A stretch of DNA of 64,000 nt from Pedobacter sp. HDW13 (GTDB taxonomy: Bacteria > Bacteroidota > Bacteroidia > Sphingobacteriales > Sphingobacteriaceae): assembly GCF_011303555.1 (NCBI RefSeq), contig NZ_CP049868.1:1550001-1614000 (forward strand), written 5' to 3'. Positions within the stretch are counted from its first letter, which is position 1, and each line of letters starts with the position of its first letter. Below, piece by piece: positions 19,169-26,551 of this stretch. The notes beneath the pieces were generated by a model. It was not told the origin of the DNA. It ran no database searches and saw nothing but the letters and a program-made list of their open reading frames with translations. Both the position numbers and the translations under genes were made by a program.

Positions 19169-21760
19169 ATGAATGCTAACGATCTCCTTATTGAACTTAG
19201 GAAGTTTGTCCTTATAAAATCAGGTTTGAGAAATATCGACCCTGCACATTGTAAGATCATTTCTGAGTATGTATTTCAAGAAACTAAAAATTATGTAAGC
19301 GAAACCACGATTAAGCGTTTCTTTGGCTTCGCCAACACATTGCATAAATTTTCACTATTTACCTTAAATAGCTTATCGCAATATATAGGCTACAACGATT
19401 GGGATTCGTTTTGTAAAGACAAGGAAAGCCAGACCACTTCTGTTCAAAGTATTTGGCAGGATTTAAAATTAAAAACACATGCCATTACCGAAGTATCGTT
19501 AATCGCCAATAAAAATAACTCAGGCGTTCCTTTTAATGCCACTGCCAACAGGAGCTTTTTCTACCCTGATTTCGATTACTTTTTAAAAAACAATTACCAG
19601 TTTACAACTGTAAGCGCACAGCCGGGCCAGGGCAAATCGATACTGCTAACCCACATGATTGAGTATTTTTTCCTTTCCGAAAATGCCCTCTATAAAAATG
19701 ATATCGTTTTAATGGTTAATTCGACCAGCATTAACACCATAATACAAGCCGGAACTACTTTACAGGAATGGTTTTTAAAAGAATTTAAATTTCACAGTCT
19801 TAGCGAGCTAATCGGTTTTTTTAAAAAGAACCCCGATAAACGTGAAGGGCGTTTTGTTATTATTGTTGATGGCATTGACGAACATCTAACCAAAAGCAAT
19901 TATTTTAAAACCTTTATCGACTTCCTATATAGCATTGAAGAAAACAACTTTGTTAAACTTGTTTTCGCCCTGCGAACGAATAGCTGGATTAATCTCCAGC
20001 CCGCCATTTATGGGTCGGCATCGTTAACTAAATTGTGGTACACGGGTCTTTTTTACGATGACGATACCTTAAGCAACGTCCCCTCTCTCAATACCGAAGA
20101 AGTCCTCTACACCCTCAGCAATATCGAAAATAAAGTAATCCATAAAGCTGATGTAAGCCCTCCCCTCTTAACCCAGTTTAAAACCCCTTTCTGGTTACAG
20201 GTTTATTTTAAGCTTAAAGATGAAAACCACCATCTCGAACTGAATAATCCCCTGTTATGTTATGAACTGATTAACTATTTTCTCGAAAGACGGGTATTTC
20301 TCGCAAAAAAAAGTACCGAAAAAATATTCCTGCTGAAGAAAATAAGCGACTCCATTTCTGAGGGCAGCAAAAAACTAAGGGTATCGAAAGAAAAAATACT
20401 GAGTTACATTAACTGTTACCCCGATGCGTATGAAGAACTTTTACATGCAGGAATTATAATAGAGGAAAAAAGACTAAGTACTGCCATTCCGACAGAAATT
20501 GTGCGTTTTCTGAATGATGATATTTATACTTATTTCCTGTTTATTCAGATAACCGATAAGTTTGCTTACAAGCCCGATAAATCATTTTTTGAATACATTT
20601 TAAATAATTTTACTGTACAGAGCAGCCTCAGGTGTCACATTTTAAACTGGTCTATTCGCTTTTGCGTTAACAGAAACGAAATCGCAGCCCTTAAAAACAT
20701 TTTCAAACTTCCCTTTAGCAATAGCGAAAAAAACAACGCTTTCGATTTTATCTGCTACGTTTCTAAATTTGAATTGGGCAAAGCCAATTCGAACTTTAAC
20801 AAGCTAAGTATTGGGATGGATTTTATCGATATCATGGCTACCGGAAGGACCATGAGTAGCTTGTACAAGGAAACGGTGAAAACAATTTCTGAAAATGTGC
20901 TCAACGAGGATATCCAGATTATGCTGCATGTGATAGAGTGTAACGTTAACCTTATCGATGTAGATAAAAATGCCCTGGCCAATACCATGCAATCGCTAAA
21001 AAGAAATTACAAGCGGTTAAATGAACTTTTTCCCATCAACCCTTACGATTTAATCCTCTATTTCTACAATAGCCTGGCTAATAAGCCTGGCGACAGCAAA
21101 ACCCTGGAAGAAAAAATTATCAGGCTTTGCCAGGATATAGACCGCAGTACGCCCCGTAAAAACGAGGAAATGACTTCTGCAGAAATATTGTGTTACCGGA
21201 TGGTCTTAATTTCGCTGTTCTCACAAAAGAGCTATGCCGAGTGCCATCGCTTTATAATGGCCATACTAAGCAAGTATCCTAATCTTTTTTATGTACGCCA
21301 CTCCGTATTTTCGCCATTTTTACTCATTCACCTCGGGCAAACTTACATTAAGCTCAATTACTTTAAAAAAGCACAGCGCATTATCCAGTTTGTAGATAAG
21401 ATTATAAGCAGCGATTATACCTACTACACCAATTTTATATTGGCAGGCTTTAGCGTTTTTAAAGCTAATTTTTATAGTGCCACGCATAACTATGAGCAGG
21501 CATTGATTGAAGCCAACATTGGACTGGAGTTTACCAGCAAAAATGATTTTAAAATGTTTGAGATTTCACTCCTGCTGAATAAAATAGATACTTTAAAACA
21601 TACCGAAGACTCTGAAGAAGTATCGAATACGATTAAGGAACTGCTTAATTTTTTAACAGTACACAAATTATCTATGCCCGATTATGCCAACCTGAGCGGC
21701 AGTGAATTTGAGCATACCTTTAAGATTTTGAAATCGTACCGCCGCCATCAAAATCTATAA
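19169..21760 (+). CDS. STAND/NACHT-type P-loop ATPase with TPR-like C-terminus, function unknown
   Basis: 863 residues, no signal peptide, predicted cytoplasmic. The N-terminal 80 residues form a small helical domain (with VSETTIKRFFGF and YIGYNDWDSF) of a kind I associate with Bacteroidetes proteins fused to varied partners; its role is unknown to me and it may bind nucleic acid. Walker A is AQPGQGKS (about 150-157) and Walker B is FVIIVDGIDEH (about 229-239), the DGxDE form of NACHT/STAND ATPases. The last 250 residues are helical with TPR-like spacing, a possible sensor region. It is divergent from the adhesin operon and ends at a terminator shared with the next gene. It could be a regulator of the adhesin or a stand-alone sensor, such as a defence ATPase; no effector domain was recognised. 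Start ATG at 19169. Confidence 0.75.
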   Translation: MNANDLLIELRKFVLIKSGLRNIDPAHCKIISEYVFQETKNYVSETTIKRFFGFANTLHKFSLFTLNSLSQYIGYNDWDSFCKDKESQTTSVQSIWQDLKLKTHAITEVSLIANKNNSGVPFNATANRSFFYPDFDYFLKNNYQFTTVSAQPGQGKSILLTHMIEYFFLSENALYKNDIVLMVNSTSINTIIQAGTTLQEWFLKEFKFHSLSELIGFFKKNPDKREGRFVIIVDGIDEHLTKSNYFKTFIDFLYSIEENNFVKLVFALRTNSWINLQPAIYGSASLTKLWYTGLFYDDDTLSNVPSLNTEEVLYTLSNIENKVIHKADVSPPLLTQFKTPFWLQVYFKLKDENHHLELNNPLLCYELINYFLERRVFLAKKSTEKIFLLKKISDSISEGSKKLRVSKEKILSYINCYPDAYEELLHAGIIIEEKRLSTAIPTEIVRFLNDDIYTYFLFIQITDKFAYKPDKSFFEYILNNFTVQSSLRCHILNWSIRFCVNRNEIAALKNIFKLPFSNSEKNNAFDFICYVSKFELGKANSNFNKLSIGMDFIDIMATGRTMSSLYKETVKTISENVLNEDIQIMLHVIECNVNLIDVDKNALANTMQSLKRNYKRLNELFPINPYDLILYFYNSLANKPGDSKTLEEKIIRLCQDIDRSTPRKNEEMTSAEILCYRMVLISLFSQKSYAECHRFIMAILSKYPNLFYVRHSVFSPFLLIHLGQTYIKLNYFKKAQRIIQFVDKIISSDYTYYTNFILAGFSVFKANFYSATHNYEQALIEANIGLEFTSKNDFKMFEISLLLNKIDTLKHTEDSEEVSNTIKELLNFLTVHKLSMPDYANLSGSEFEHTFKILKSYRRHQNL

Positions 21761-21761
21761 A

Positions 21762-21788
21762 AAAAGTCCTGCTTAAAGCAAGACTTTT
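21762..21788. terminator. Bidirectional terminator between convergent genes
   Basis: AAAAGTC (21762-21768) pairs with GACTTTT (21782-21788), and TGC pairs with GCA inside after one mismatch. The A-rich and T-rich flanks make it work on both strands. It lies between the plus-strand ATPase stop (21760) and the minus-strand OmpA-like stop (21809). Confidence 0.75.
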
Positions 21789-21808
21789 CGTAAAACCAAT
21801 ATTTTATA

Positions 21809-22648
21809 CTACTTAATCAAATTGTAAAGCTCATCCAACTTTGGTGAAAGTACAATCTCGATTCTTCTATTTTTACTTCTTCCATCCGCATTTGCGTTTG
21901 TACCCAATGGCTGAAATTCGCCTTTACCGGTAGCAGTCATCCTTACACTTTCTACTTTTTCATTTTCGGTTAGGTAACGCACAACTGAGGTGGCTCTTAA
22001 AACACTTAAATCCCAGTTATCTTTTATCTGACCCAGGTTGTTTATTTTCTGGTTATCCGTGTGGCCTTCTACGGCTATATTAATTTCGGGCTGTTGTTTT
22101 AATACATTGGCCAGTTGGGTAAGTGCTTGTTTACCTTTTTCATCAATAATAATACTTCCCGATGGGAACAATAGTTTATCTGTTAACGATACGTATACCT
22201 TTCCGTTTTTAATTTCTACGGTTAATCCGCTTTTGGTAAAGCCCAATAAAGCTTGTTGTAGTTTTTCTTTAAGCGCATTGGTGGCTTCATCACGCTTGCG
22301 CAATACTTCCTCTACTTCCTTTAAGCGTTTTTCACGTGCAGCCAAATCGCCTGAGAGTTTGGTAATTTCTGAAGATGAATTGCTTTTAAGTTTTTTATAA
22401 TTCGCATCAACCATATTGTAACTGTTCTGCAAATCACGAAGCTCTTCAGCCATCAGGGTAGTATCCTTTTTTAGTTTGCTTACTTCTTTTTCGAGGTTTT
22501 CAATTTTAATTAAACCTTCGTTAAAGGCAGTATACAGCGAATCTTTTGTACCCAATAAAGCTTTGTACTTTTTTGGTGAGAGCACCACGCAGGAAGTAAG
22601 CGAAGAAATAACGAGGAGAAAGGCAAATGCAAGAAAGGTATTTTTCAT
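21809..22648 (-). CDS. OmpA-family lipoprotein with coiled coil
   Basis: 279 residues. The signal peptide ends in a lipobox (SSLTSC, Cys at about 20), so a lipoprotein. Residues about 35-135 are rich in E, K and L heptads and predicted coiled coil. The C-terminal half is an OmpA/MotB-like peptidoglycan-binding domain, with LLFPSGSIIIDEKG, VEGHTDNQK, LSVLRATSVVRYL and DGRSKNRRIEI. Role by family: tethering the outer membrane to peptidoglycan as a cell-envelope spacer. No stator or transport partner is encoded nearby. It seems to be a single gene, convergent with the ATPase. Confidence 0.88.
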   Translation of the reverse strand: MKNTFLAFAFLLVISSLTSCVVLSPKKYKALLGTKDSLYTAFNEGLIKIENLEKEVSKLKKDTTLMAEELRDLQNSYNMVDANYKKLKSNSSSEITKLSGDLAAREKRLKEVEEVLRKRDEATNALKEKLQQALLGFTKSGLTVEIKNGKVYVSLTDKLLFPSGSIIIDEKGKQALTQLANVLKQQPEINIAVEGHTDNQKINNLGQIKDNWDLSVLRATSVVRYLTENEKVESVRMTATGKGEFQPLGTNANADGRSKNRRIEIVLSPKLDELYNLIK

Positions 22649-22744
22649 ATTTTTTTCAAGAGTTAAGAACCAGGTATCAAGATGCTAAAATCTTAATACT
22701 GATCATTGTTTTAAGGTTATTGAAAATTTATAACTGTTAATTGA

Positions 22745-23404
22745 TTACTGCTCAATGGCGTTCCGTAAAAATGCAACTAAAGGTTGTACCGTTTTAAAAG
22801 AACTTATCAACTTATTAACGAGGTTAGGTTTAAAAAATTCTTCATCTTCGATTTTCATTGTAGCCTCGAAGCTTTTTAATTTCAGAAATTCGATGTTCGG
22901 ATCAGCCGGATCATATCCCTTAGGCGCATTTTTCAATGCATTATCAACCCCCAGCTTAAAGCTTTTCTTAAATTCCTTTTCGTTTATAATTGCCTTAAAG
23001 TCTTCGGCATTGTAATCAATCTCCTGCCTGATCAGTTTTAGGTGCGGTACATCGGGCATCCAGTAACCTCCGGCTATAAAGCTTTTTCCGGGTTGAATGT
23101 GCAGGTAATAGCCGGGCTCGTTTCCACCTTTTTTGGTGGAGAACCACATACCATAATTATTTTTATATGGATCTTTATTTTTGCTGAAACGTACATCGCG
23201 GTAAATACGCAACAGGCATTTCTTAGGGTCGGCCTCTGCCGAAAGTATGGGGTCAACTTTTGCAAGTTCGGGAATAATGGCACTTACAAGTTTTAAAACA
23301 TCATGTTTAGCTTCTTCGTATAACTCTTTATTAACAGCAAACCATTCGCGGTTATTATTTTCCGCAACATCTTTTATAAAACTGAAGGTCTCTTTTTTAA
23401 GCAT
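22745..23404 (-). CDS. DUF2461 family protein
   Basis: 219 residues, no signal peptide or membrane segment. The middle part (LRIYRDVRFSKNKDPYKNNY, then GYYLHIQPGKSFIAGGYWMP) is diagnostic of DUF2461 (TIGR02453), a widespread soluble family whose biochemical role is not established. The length is normal for the family. The next gene in the same direction lies upstream across a 146-base spacer full of GGTTAAT repeats, so it is probably transcribed on its own. Start ATG at 23404. Confidence 0.88.
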   Translation of the reverse strand: MLKKETFSFIKDVAENNNREWFAVNKELYEEAKHDVLKLVSAIIPELAKVDPILSAEADPKKCLLRIYRDVRFSKNKDPYKNNYGMWFSTKKGGNEPGYYLHIQPGKSFIAGGYWMPDVPHLKLIRQEIDYNAEDFKAIINEKEFKKSFKLGVDNALKNAPKGYDPADPNIEFLKLKSFEATMKIEDEEFFKPNLVNKLISSFKTVQPLVAFLRNAIEQ

Positions 23405-23413
23405 ATATCTTGA

Positions 23414-23546
23414 GGTTAACTGGTTAATTGTTTTAATCGGTTAATCGTAAGCCCACACAAGAGTCTAAAAACTAATCGGTTAATATTTTAATTGTTTATT
23501 AGATAACCTAACAATTAACCAGTTTATACAATTTAAACGATTAACC
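23414..23546. repeat. Cluster of GGTTAAT motifs with a 15-bp perfect inverted repeat
   Basis: GGTTAAT occurs at 23422, 23439 and 23478, and its complement ATTAACC at 23514 and 23540; a near copy GGTTAAC starts at 23414. The 15-mer at 23418-23432 is the exact reverse complement of 23510-23524. The cluster fills the whole spacer between the DUF2461 and DUF983 genes. It may be a decayed mobile repeat, a structured RNA segment or a binding array. Confidence 0.6.
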
Positions 23547-23550
23547 AGAG

Positions 23551-23946
23551 TTACTTATCGTAATACGGCTTATACTTAATATTTGGCGATAAAACGTGAA
23601 GTAAAATGATCCTCGAATATCGGTAATTAAAAGGATACAGGATAAAACAGCCCGTAAAAATTACGATGAGGTAATGCCAGAAAGTACTATCGGTAAGCGG
23701 TCCGAAAATTAAATAGGTAACAAAGCTGGCCACTAGCATTTCTATCACATTCATGGCATAGCTTACGTACATAGCGGCATAAAAATAACCGGGTTCTATT
23801 TCTATACGCTGTGCACAGTGCCCGCAAATTTCTTTAGTATGCTGTATATTCCAGCCATACATGCTACCGGTAAAAATATCTCCCCTACGGCAATGTGGGC
23901 ACTTGCAGTGTACAATGGCATAAAGTTTTGAGGTAGTGCCAGACAT
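23551..23946 (-). CDS. DUF983 family membrane protein
   Basis: 131 residues. The N-terminus has two zinc-ribbon-like pairs, CPHCRRGDIF (about 15-24) and CGHCAQRIEIEPGYFYAAMY (about 41-60), followed by two hydrophobic segments (about 63-85 and 90-110). This pattern is typical of DUF983, a small inner-membrane family of unknown function that is common in Bacteroidetes. Its start lies 4 bases after the stop of the small membrane protein upstream, so the two form an operon. Confidence 0.88.
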   Translation of the reverse strand: MSGTTSKLYAIVHCKCPHCRRGDIFTGSMYGWNIQHTKEICGHCAQRIEIEPGYFYAAMYVSYAMNVIEMLVASFVTYLIFGPLTDSTFWHYLIVIFTGCFILYPFNYRYSRIILLHVLSPNIKYKPYYDK

Positions 23947-23950
23947 ACTT

Positions 23951-24223
23951 TTAATTTAAATTAAAAGGTTCCCTTTTCATATTGAGGTGGATATTTTTTT
24001 TACGATACTTTTTATACCATATTACCCCAACAATTACCGCCATTAAGTATGGAATAGATAACAGATATAAAACCCCCGTATTTAAACCTGCCGTTTGTGT
24101 ATTGCCGTTTTTAACGCCCTGCTCAGCATTAATGGTACACATAGAACATTGTGCATTAGCTTTAGGGCTTACCGCAAAAGTTAATACCAGTATAAACAGG
24201 ATAAAAATTACTTTCTTTTTCAT
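23951..24223 (-). CDS. Small membrane protein with CSMC motif, unknown function
   Basis: 90 residues. A signal peptide (cleavage near ANAQ) is followed by CSMC, which could bind metal or form a disulfide at the membrane surface, then one transmembrane helix (about 50-70) and a basic cytoplasmic tail. It is the first gene of a two-gene unit with DUF983. A TAnnTTTG box (24237-24230) ends only six bases before the ATG, which would make the mRNA nearly leaderless. No function is known to me. Confidence 0.75.
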   Translation of the reverse strand: MKKKVIFILFILVLTFAVSPKANAQCSMCTINAEQGVKNGNTQTAGLNTGVLYLLSIPYLMAVIVGVIWYKKYRKKNIHLNMKREPFNLN

Positions 24224-24229
24224 GCGCTA

Positions 24230-24237
24230 CAAATATA
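24230..24237 (-). promoter_or_regulatory. Candidate -7 box for the small membrane protein/DUF983 unit
   Basis: TATATTTG on the minus strand matches the Bacteroidetes -7 consensus TAnnTTTG and lies six bases upstream of the ATG at 24223. The -33 region overlaps the left copy of the 35-bp direct repeat and has no obvious TTTG. Confidence 0.4.
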
Positions 24238-24243
24238 AGCATA

Positions 24244-24278
24244 AACGTGTGGAGGGGTTTAAAAATTATGTCATAAAA
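24244..24278. repeat. Left copy of a 35-bp imperfect direct repeat
   Basis: It starts AACGTG and ends in the shared core GGGTTTAAAAATTATGTC plus A/G and TAAAA. It matches 26454-26488 at 31 of 35 positions by direct reading. The two copies enclose an AT-rich segment of 2.2 kb with one gene. Confidence 0.75.
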
Positions 24279-24850
24279 GGCGCTGTTTAAAAAAGATTGC
24301 CAAAATAATTCCTAATCAAAAACTGGAAATTCCTAGATGAAAACTATCCGTTTTCATATTCAAAACACCAGATTTCAATCACTTTTAACCGGTTACAACA
24401 TTAAATAATGTGCGATTCTTTTCGATCCTATTCTGACTATTATCATACCTAATCTTCAATATACCAAACCTATAGTCTGATATATTAATCAGTACAAAAA
24501 GTGCTCAATCCTTACCTCTTGCTACTCGCTCCATCTCGTTTGTACTATTCAATGCATCCTGCCTAAGATTCTTGTTTGCTCCCACCCATGTGCAATTAGA
24601 GGCATTAAGAAACTTTGTCCTTTCTAGATATTGGATCTTTGTGGTAGGAGATGAACAAAATAAACGAATATAACAAGGAATATAGATTATTTTTTTCCAA
24701 GAGGAGTTCAATTAATTACATTCACAAAGTATAAAAAAATACAATAAATGTATTATTATAAATATAATAATTAATATTATTAATTATATACAACAATAAT
24801 AATAACATATATATTTGAGTAATTTTTTAAACACAAAAAAACAAATTAAA
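24279..24850. other. AT-rich intergenic stretch upstream of the islet lipoprotein
   Basis: About 570 bases without a convincing gene. A 68-codon minus-strand frame at 24505-24711 shows no recognisable domain and may be a gene remnant or chance. The part from 24710 on is extremely AT-rich and leads into the promoter of the plus-strand lipoprotein. Confidence 0.5.
24810..24817 (+). promoter_or_regulatory. Candidate -7 box for the islet lipoprotein
   Basis: TATATTTG fits TAnnTTTG and lies 33 bases before the ATG at 24851, giving a leader of about 25 bases. No clear -33 TTTG was found in the AT-rich run upstream. Confidence 0.45.
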
Positions 24851-26035
24851 ATGAGAAAAAACTATTTTATGTTCCTATTTTATGCCACTATTTTTATGGC
24901 TGTTACCATTTCTTGTAAGAAGCAAGACGCAAAACCTTTACTCGACACAAAATTGTATAATTCCAAGCTTAGAGAATATACTGAGAATGTCGGCATCGTT
25001 CATAATGAAGGGTTAGACTACTTTTTAAAGGGAAGTAAAGCATTAACGGCAAACGATAGTGTTTCTGGCTGGCAGCTTGGAGATGGTTCAAATCTTGTTA
25101 ATGACAACTCCATATCAAAGCAGGTCATTTCTTTTTCAATTGGGTATGTTAACTCTAATGGCGGCAATGAAGTTCCTATACCTGACGCAGTCGAAGTACT
25201 ACAAAGTGCTGTTGATAATTTGACTCCAACATCTGTTGAAGATGTATGGGATGATGAACTCTCGAGACTTGACGATGAAAATTTGTTAACTGTAAGAGAA
25301 AAAAACATGGTCGGACAGTTAAAGAACATTTTTTCGGACGGTTATAACCTCAATTTGAATCAAGCTGATGCAAAAACATACTTTGAAAATAGACTTAATA
25401 CAATACAAGCCCAATACCAAACAGTAGTTTTTGAAGAAAATGAAGGCGAACTATATTTGGGATTATTAAACTTAGCTAAAGCTTCAAACAACTATTGGCA
25501 TAATTCTCAAGAGTTAGATAATTATGATCCAACTAAATTAGAGAACCCCATAATACAATTAGATCTGATCGGATACATCGTAGGATGGACTAGAGCTGTA
25601 ATAGCTGATTATAGGGCAGGCAGCCTAAATCCGAGCGGTCAATATCGTCGTATTGATAAAGGGATTGAATATGGTCTAGCTGCTAGTTTGACAGGATGGT
25701 TAAAAAAAATTGCTCCAGGAGATATGGAAGGCATTCCAAAATTTAACGAAATTTTACCTCTTTATGACGAACCGTTATCATTGCCAACTCCCTTACCGGT
25801 TACCATTATGTATTGGAGCTCTGAGTCTGAGCTCAACGATACTGTAACTGATTATTCCCAAGACCTCGAAGTGTTCCAAAATCCTTTGGATAATAAATAT
25901 TATGCCAATACTAATTATACGATTATAGCTTCAGATGGTTTTTATTTTCATTCAAATAATAATGGATTAATTAAAATTGCCAAAATAATTAACGGATCGG
26001 TAGTGACTATTTACCGAATGATTCACCCTCTGTAA
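24851..26035 (+). CDS. Lipoprotein of unknown function in an AT-rich islet
   Basis: 394 residues from the ATG at 24851; the frame is open further up, but only to a TTG that is unlikely to be used. MRKNYFMFLFYATIF leads to a lipobox (AVTISC), so the mature protein is acylated at a Cys near residue 22 and probably surface or periplasmic. I do not recognise a family. Visible features are an acidic helical middle (about 100-200) and a conserved-looking stretch IDKGIEYGLAASLTGWL (about 270-286); there is no HExxH or other catalytic motif. Base composition is clearly more AT-rich than its neighbours, the strand is opposite to them, and 35-bp direct repeats lie on both sides. All of this suggests acquired DNA. 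Confidence 0.75.
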   Translation: MRKNYFMFLFYATIFMAVTISCKKQDAKPLLDTKLYNSKLREYTENVGIVHNEGLDYFLKGSKALTANDSVSGWQLGDGSNLVNDNSISKQVISFSIGYVNSNGGNEVPIPDAVEVLQSAVDNLTPTSVEDVWDDELSRLDDENLLTVREKNMVGQLKNIFSDGYNLNLNQADAKTYFENRLNTIQAQYQTVVFEENEGELYLGLLNLAKASNNYWHNSQELDNYDPTKLENPIIQLDLIGYIVGWTRAVIADYRAGSLNPSGQYRRIDKGIEYGLAASLTGWLKKIAPGDMEGIPKFNEILPLYDEPLSLPTPLPVTIMYWSSESELNDTVTDYSQDLEVFQNPLDNKYYANTNYTIIASDGFYFHSNNNGLIKIAKIINGSVVTIYRMIHPL

Positions 26036-26062
26036 ATTGACCATTTTACACTATTAGAACAC

Positions 26063-26097
26063 AAATCACGCATTTCGATTATTGAAACGCGTGATTT
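26063..26097 (+). terminator. Terminator of the islet lipoprotein
   Basis: AAATCACGC (26063-26071) pairs exactly with GCGTGATTT (26089-26097), and after one mismatch the stem continues with TTTC/GAAA. The T-rich tail follows on the plus strand, 28 bases after the stop codon. Confidence 0.8.
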
Positions 26098-26453
26098 CCT
26101 TTACATACTTGCCATAATATTAATTCTTTATCTTGGCAAAAACATTAAGTAGATTTAGTTATAAATTATATTATGAATATGGGGATACTGATCTTCTATT
26201 GAAAGCGATTCCATTAACCTAATCATCACTATTCTTGAACATTGTTGTTCAGCAAACAAATAAGACCTAGATAAACTAAACGGTTGTTCCAATGAAAAAA
26301 CAGTCGTTTAGTCTAACTTGTAGTTCTCACTCAAGCAATTTAACCCTGTGAGCAACAGAACACACTTTGCTACAAAGCCGATTCATCAACGCCAATTCAA
26401 CACAACAATTTGTTTATTAATGCATTATATTGTTTTTAGAGACTTCACTCATT
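26098..26453. other. Intergenic stretch with an unexplained 14-bp hairpin
   Basis: No gene is seen here. ACTAAACGGTTGTT (26275-26288) and AACAGTCGTTTAGT (26299-26312) pair over 14 bp with two G-T wobbles around a 10-base loop. It has no T-run, so it does not look like a terminator of either flanking gene. Confidence 0.55.
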
Positions 26454-26488
26454 AACGTGGGTACGGGTTTAAAAATTATGTCGTAAAA
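26454..26488. repeat. Right copy of the 35-bp imperfect direct repeat
   Basis: It matches 24244-24278 at 31 of 35 positions, including the unbroken core GGGTTTAAAAATTATGTC. It abuts the terminator of the first Sus-type module, just as the left copy abuts the promoter of the small membrane protein gene. Confidence 0.75.
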
Positions 26489-26489
26489 A

Positions 26490-26515
26490 AACCCTTGCCT
26501 TTTACAGCAAGGGTT
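26490..26515 (-). terminator. Terminator of the first Sus-type operon
   Basis: AACCCTTGC (26490-26498) pairs exactly with GCAAGGGTT (26507-26515). On the minus strand a run of T follows. It lies 36 bases after the DUF4302 stop. Confidence 0.85.
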
Positions 26516-26551
26516 ACGGGAGAGATGAATTAAACTTAATATTTTATTCTT

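Noticed and set aside
22038..22400. Plus-strand frame of 120 codons inside the OmpA-like lipoprotein gene
   Set aside because: Shadow of a well-supported minus-strand gene with lipobox and OmpA motifs.
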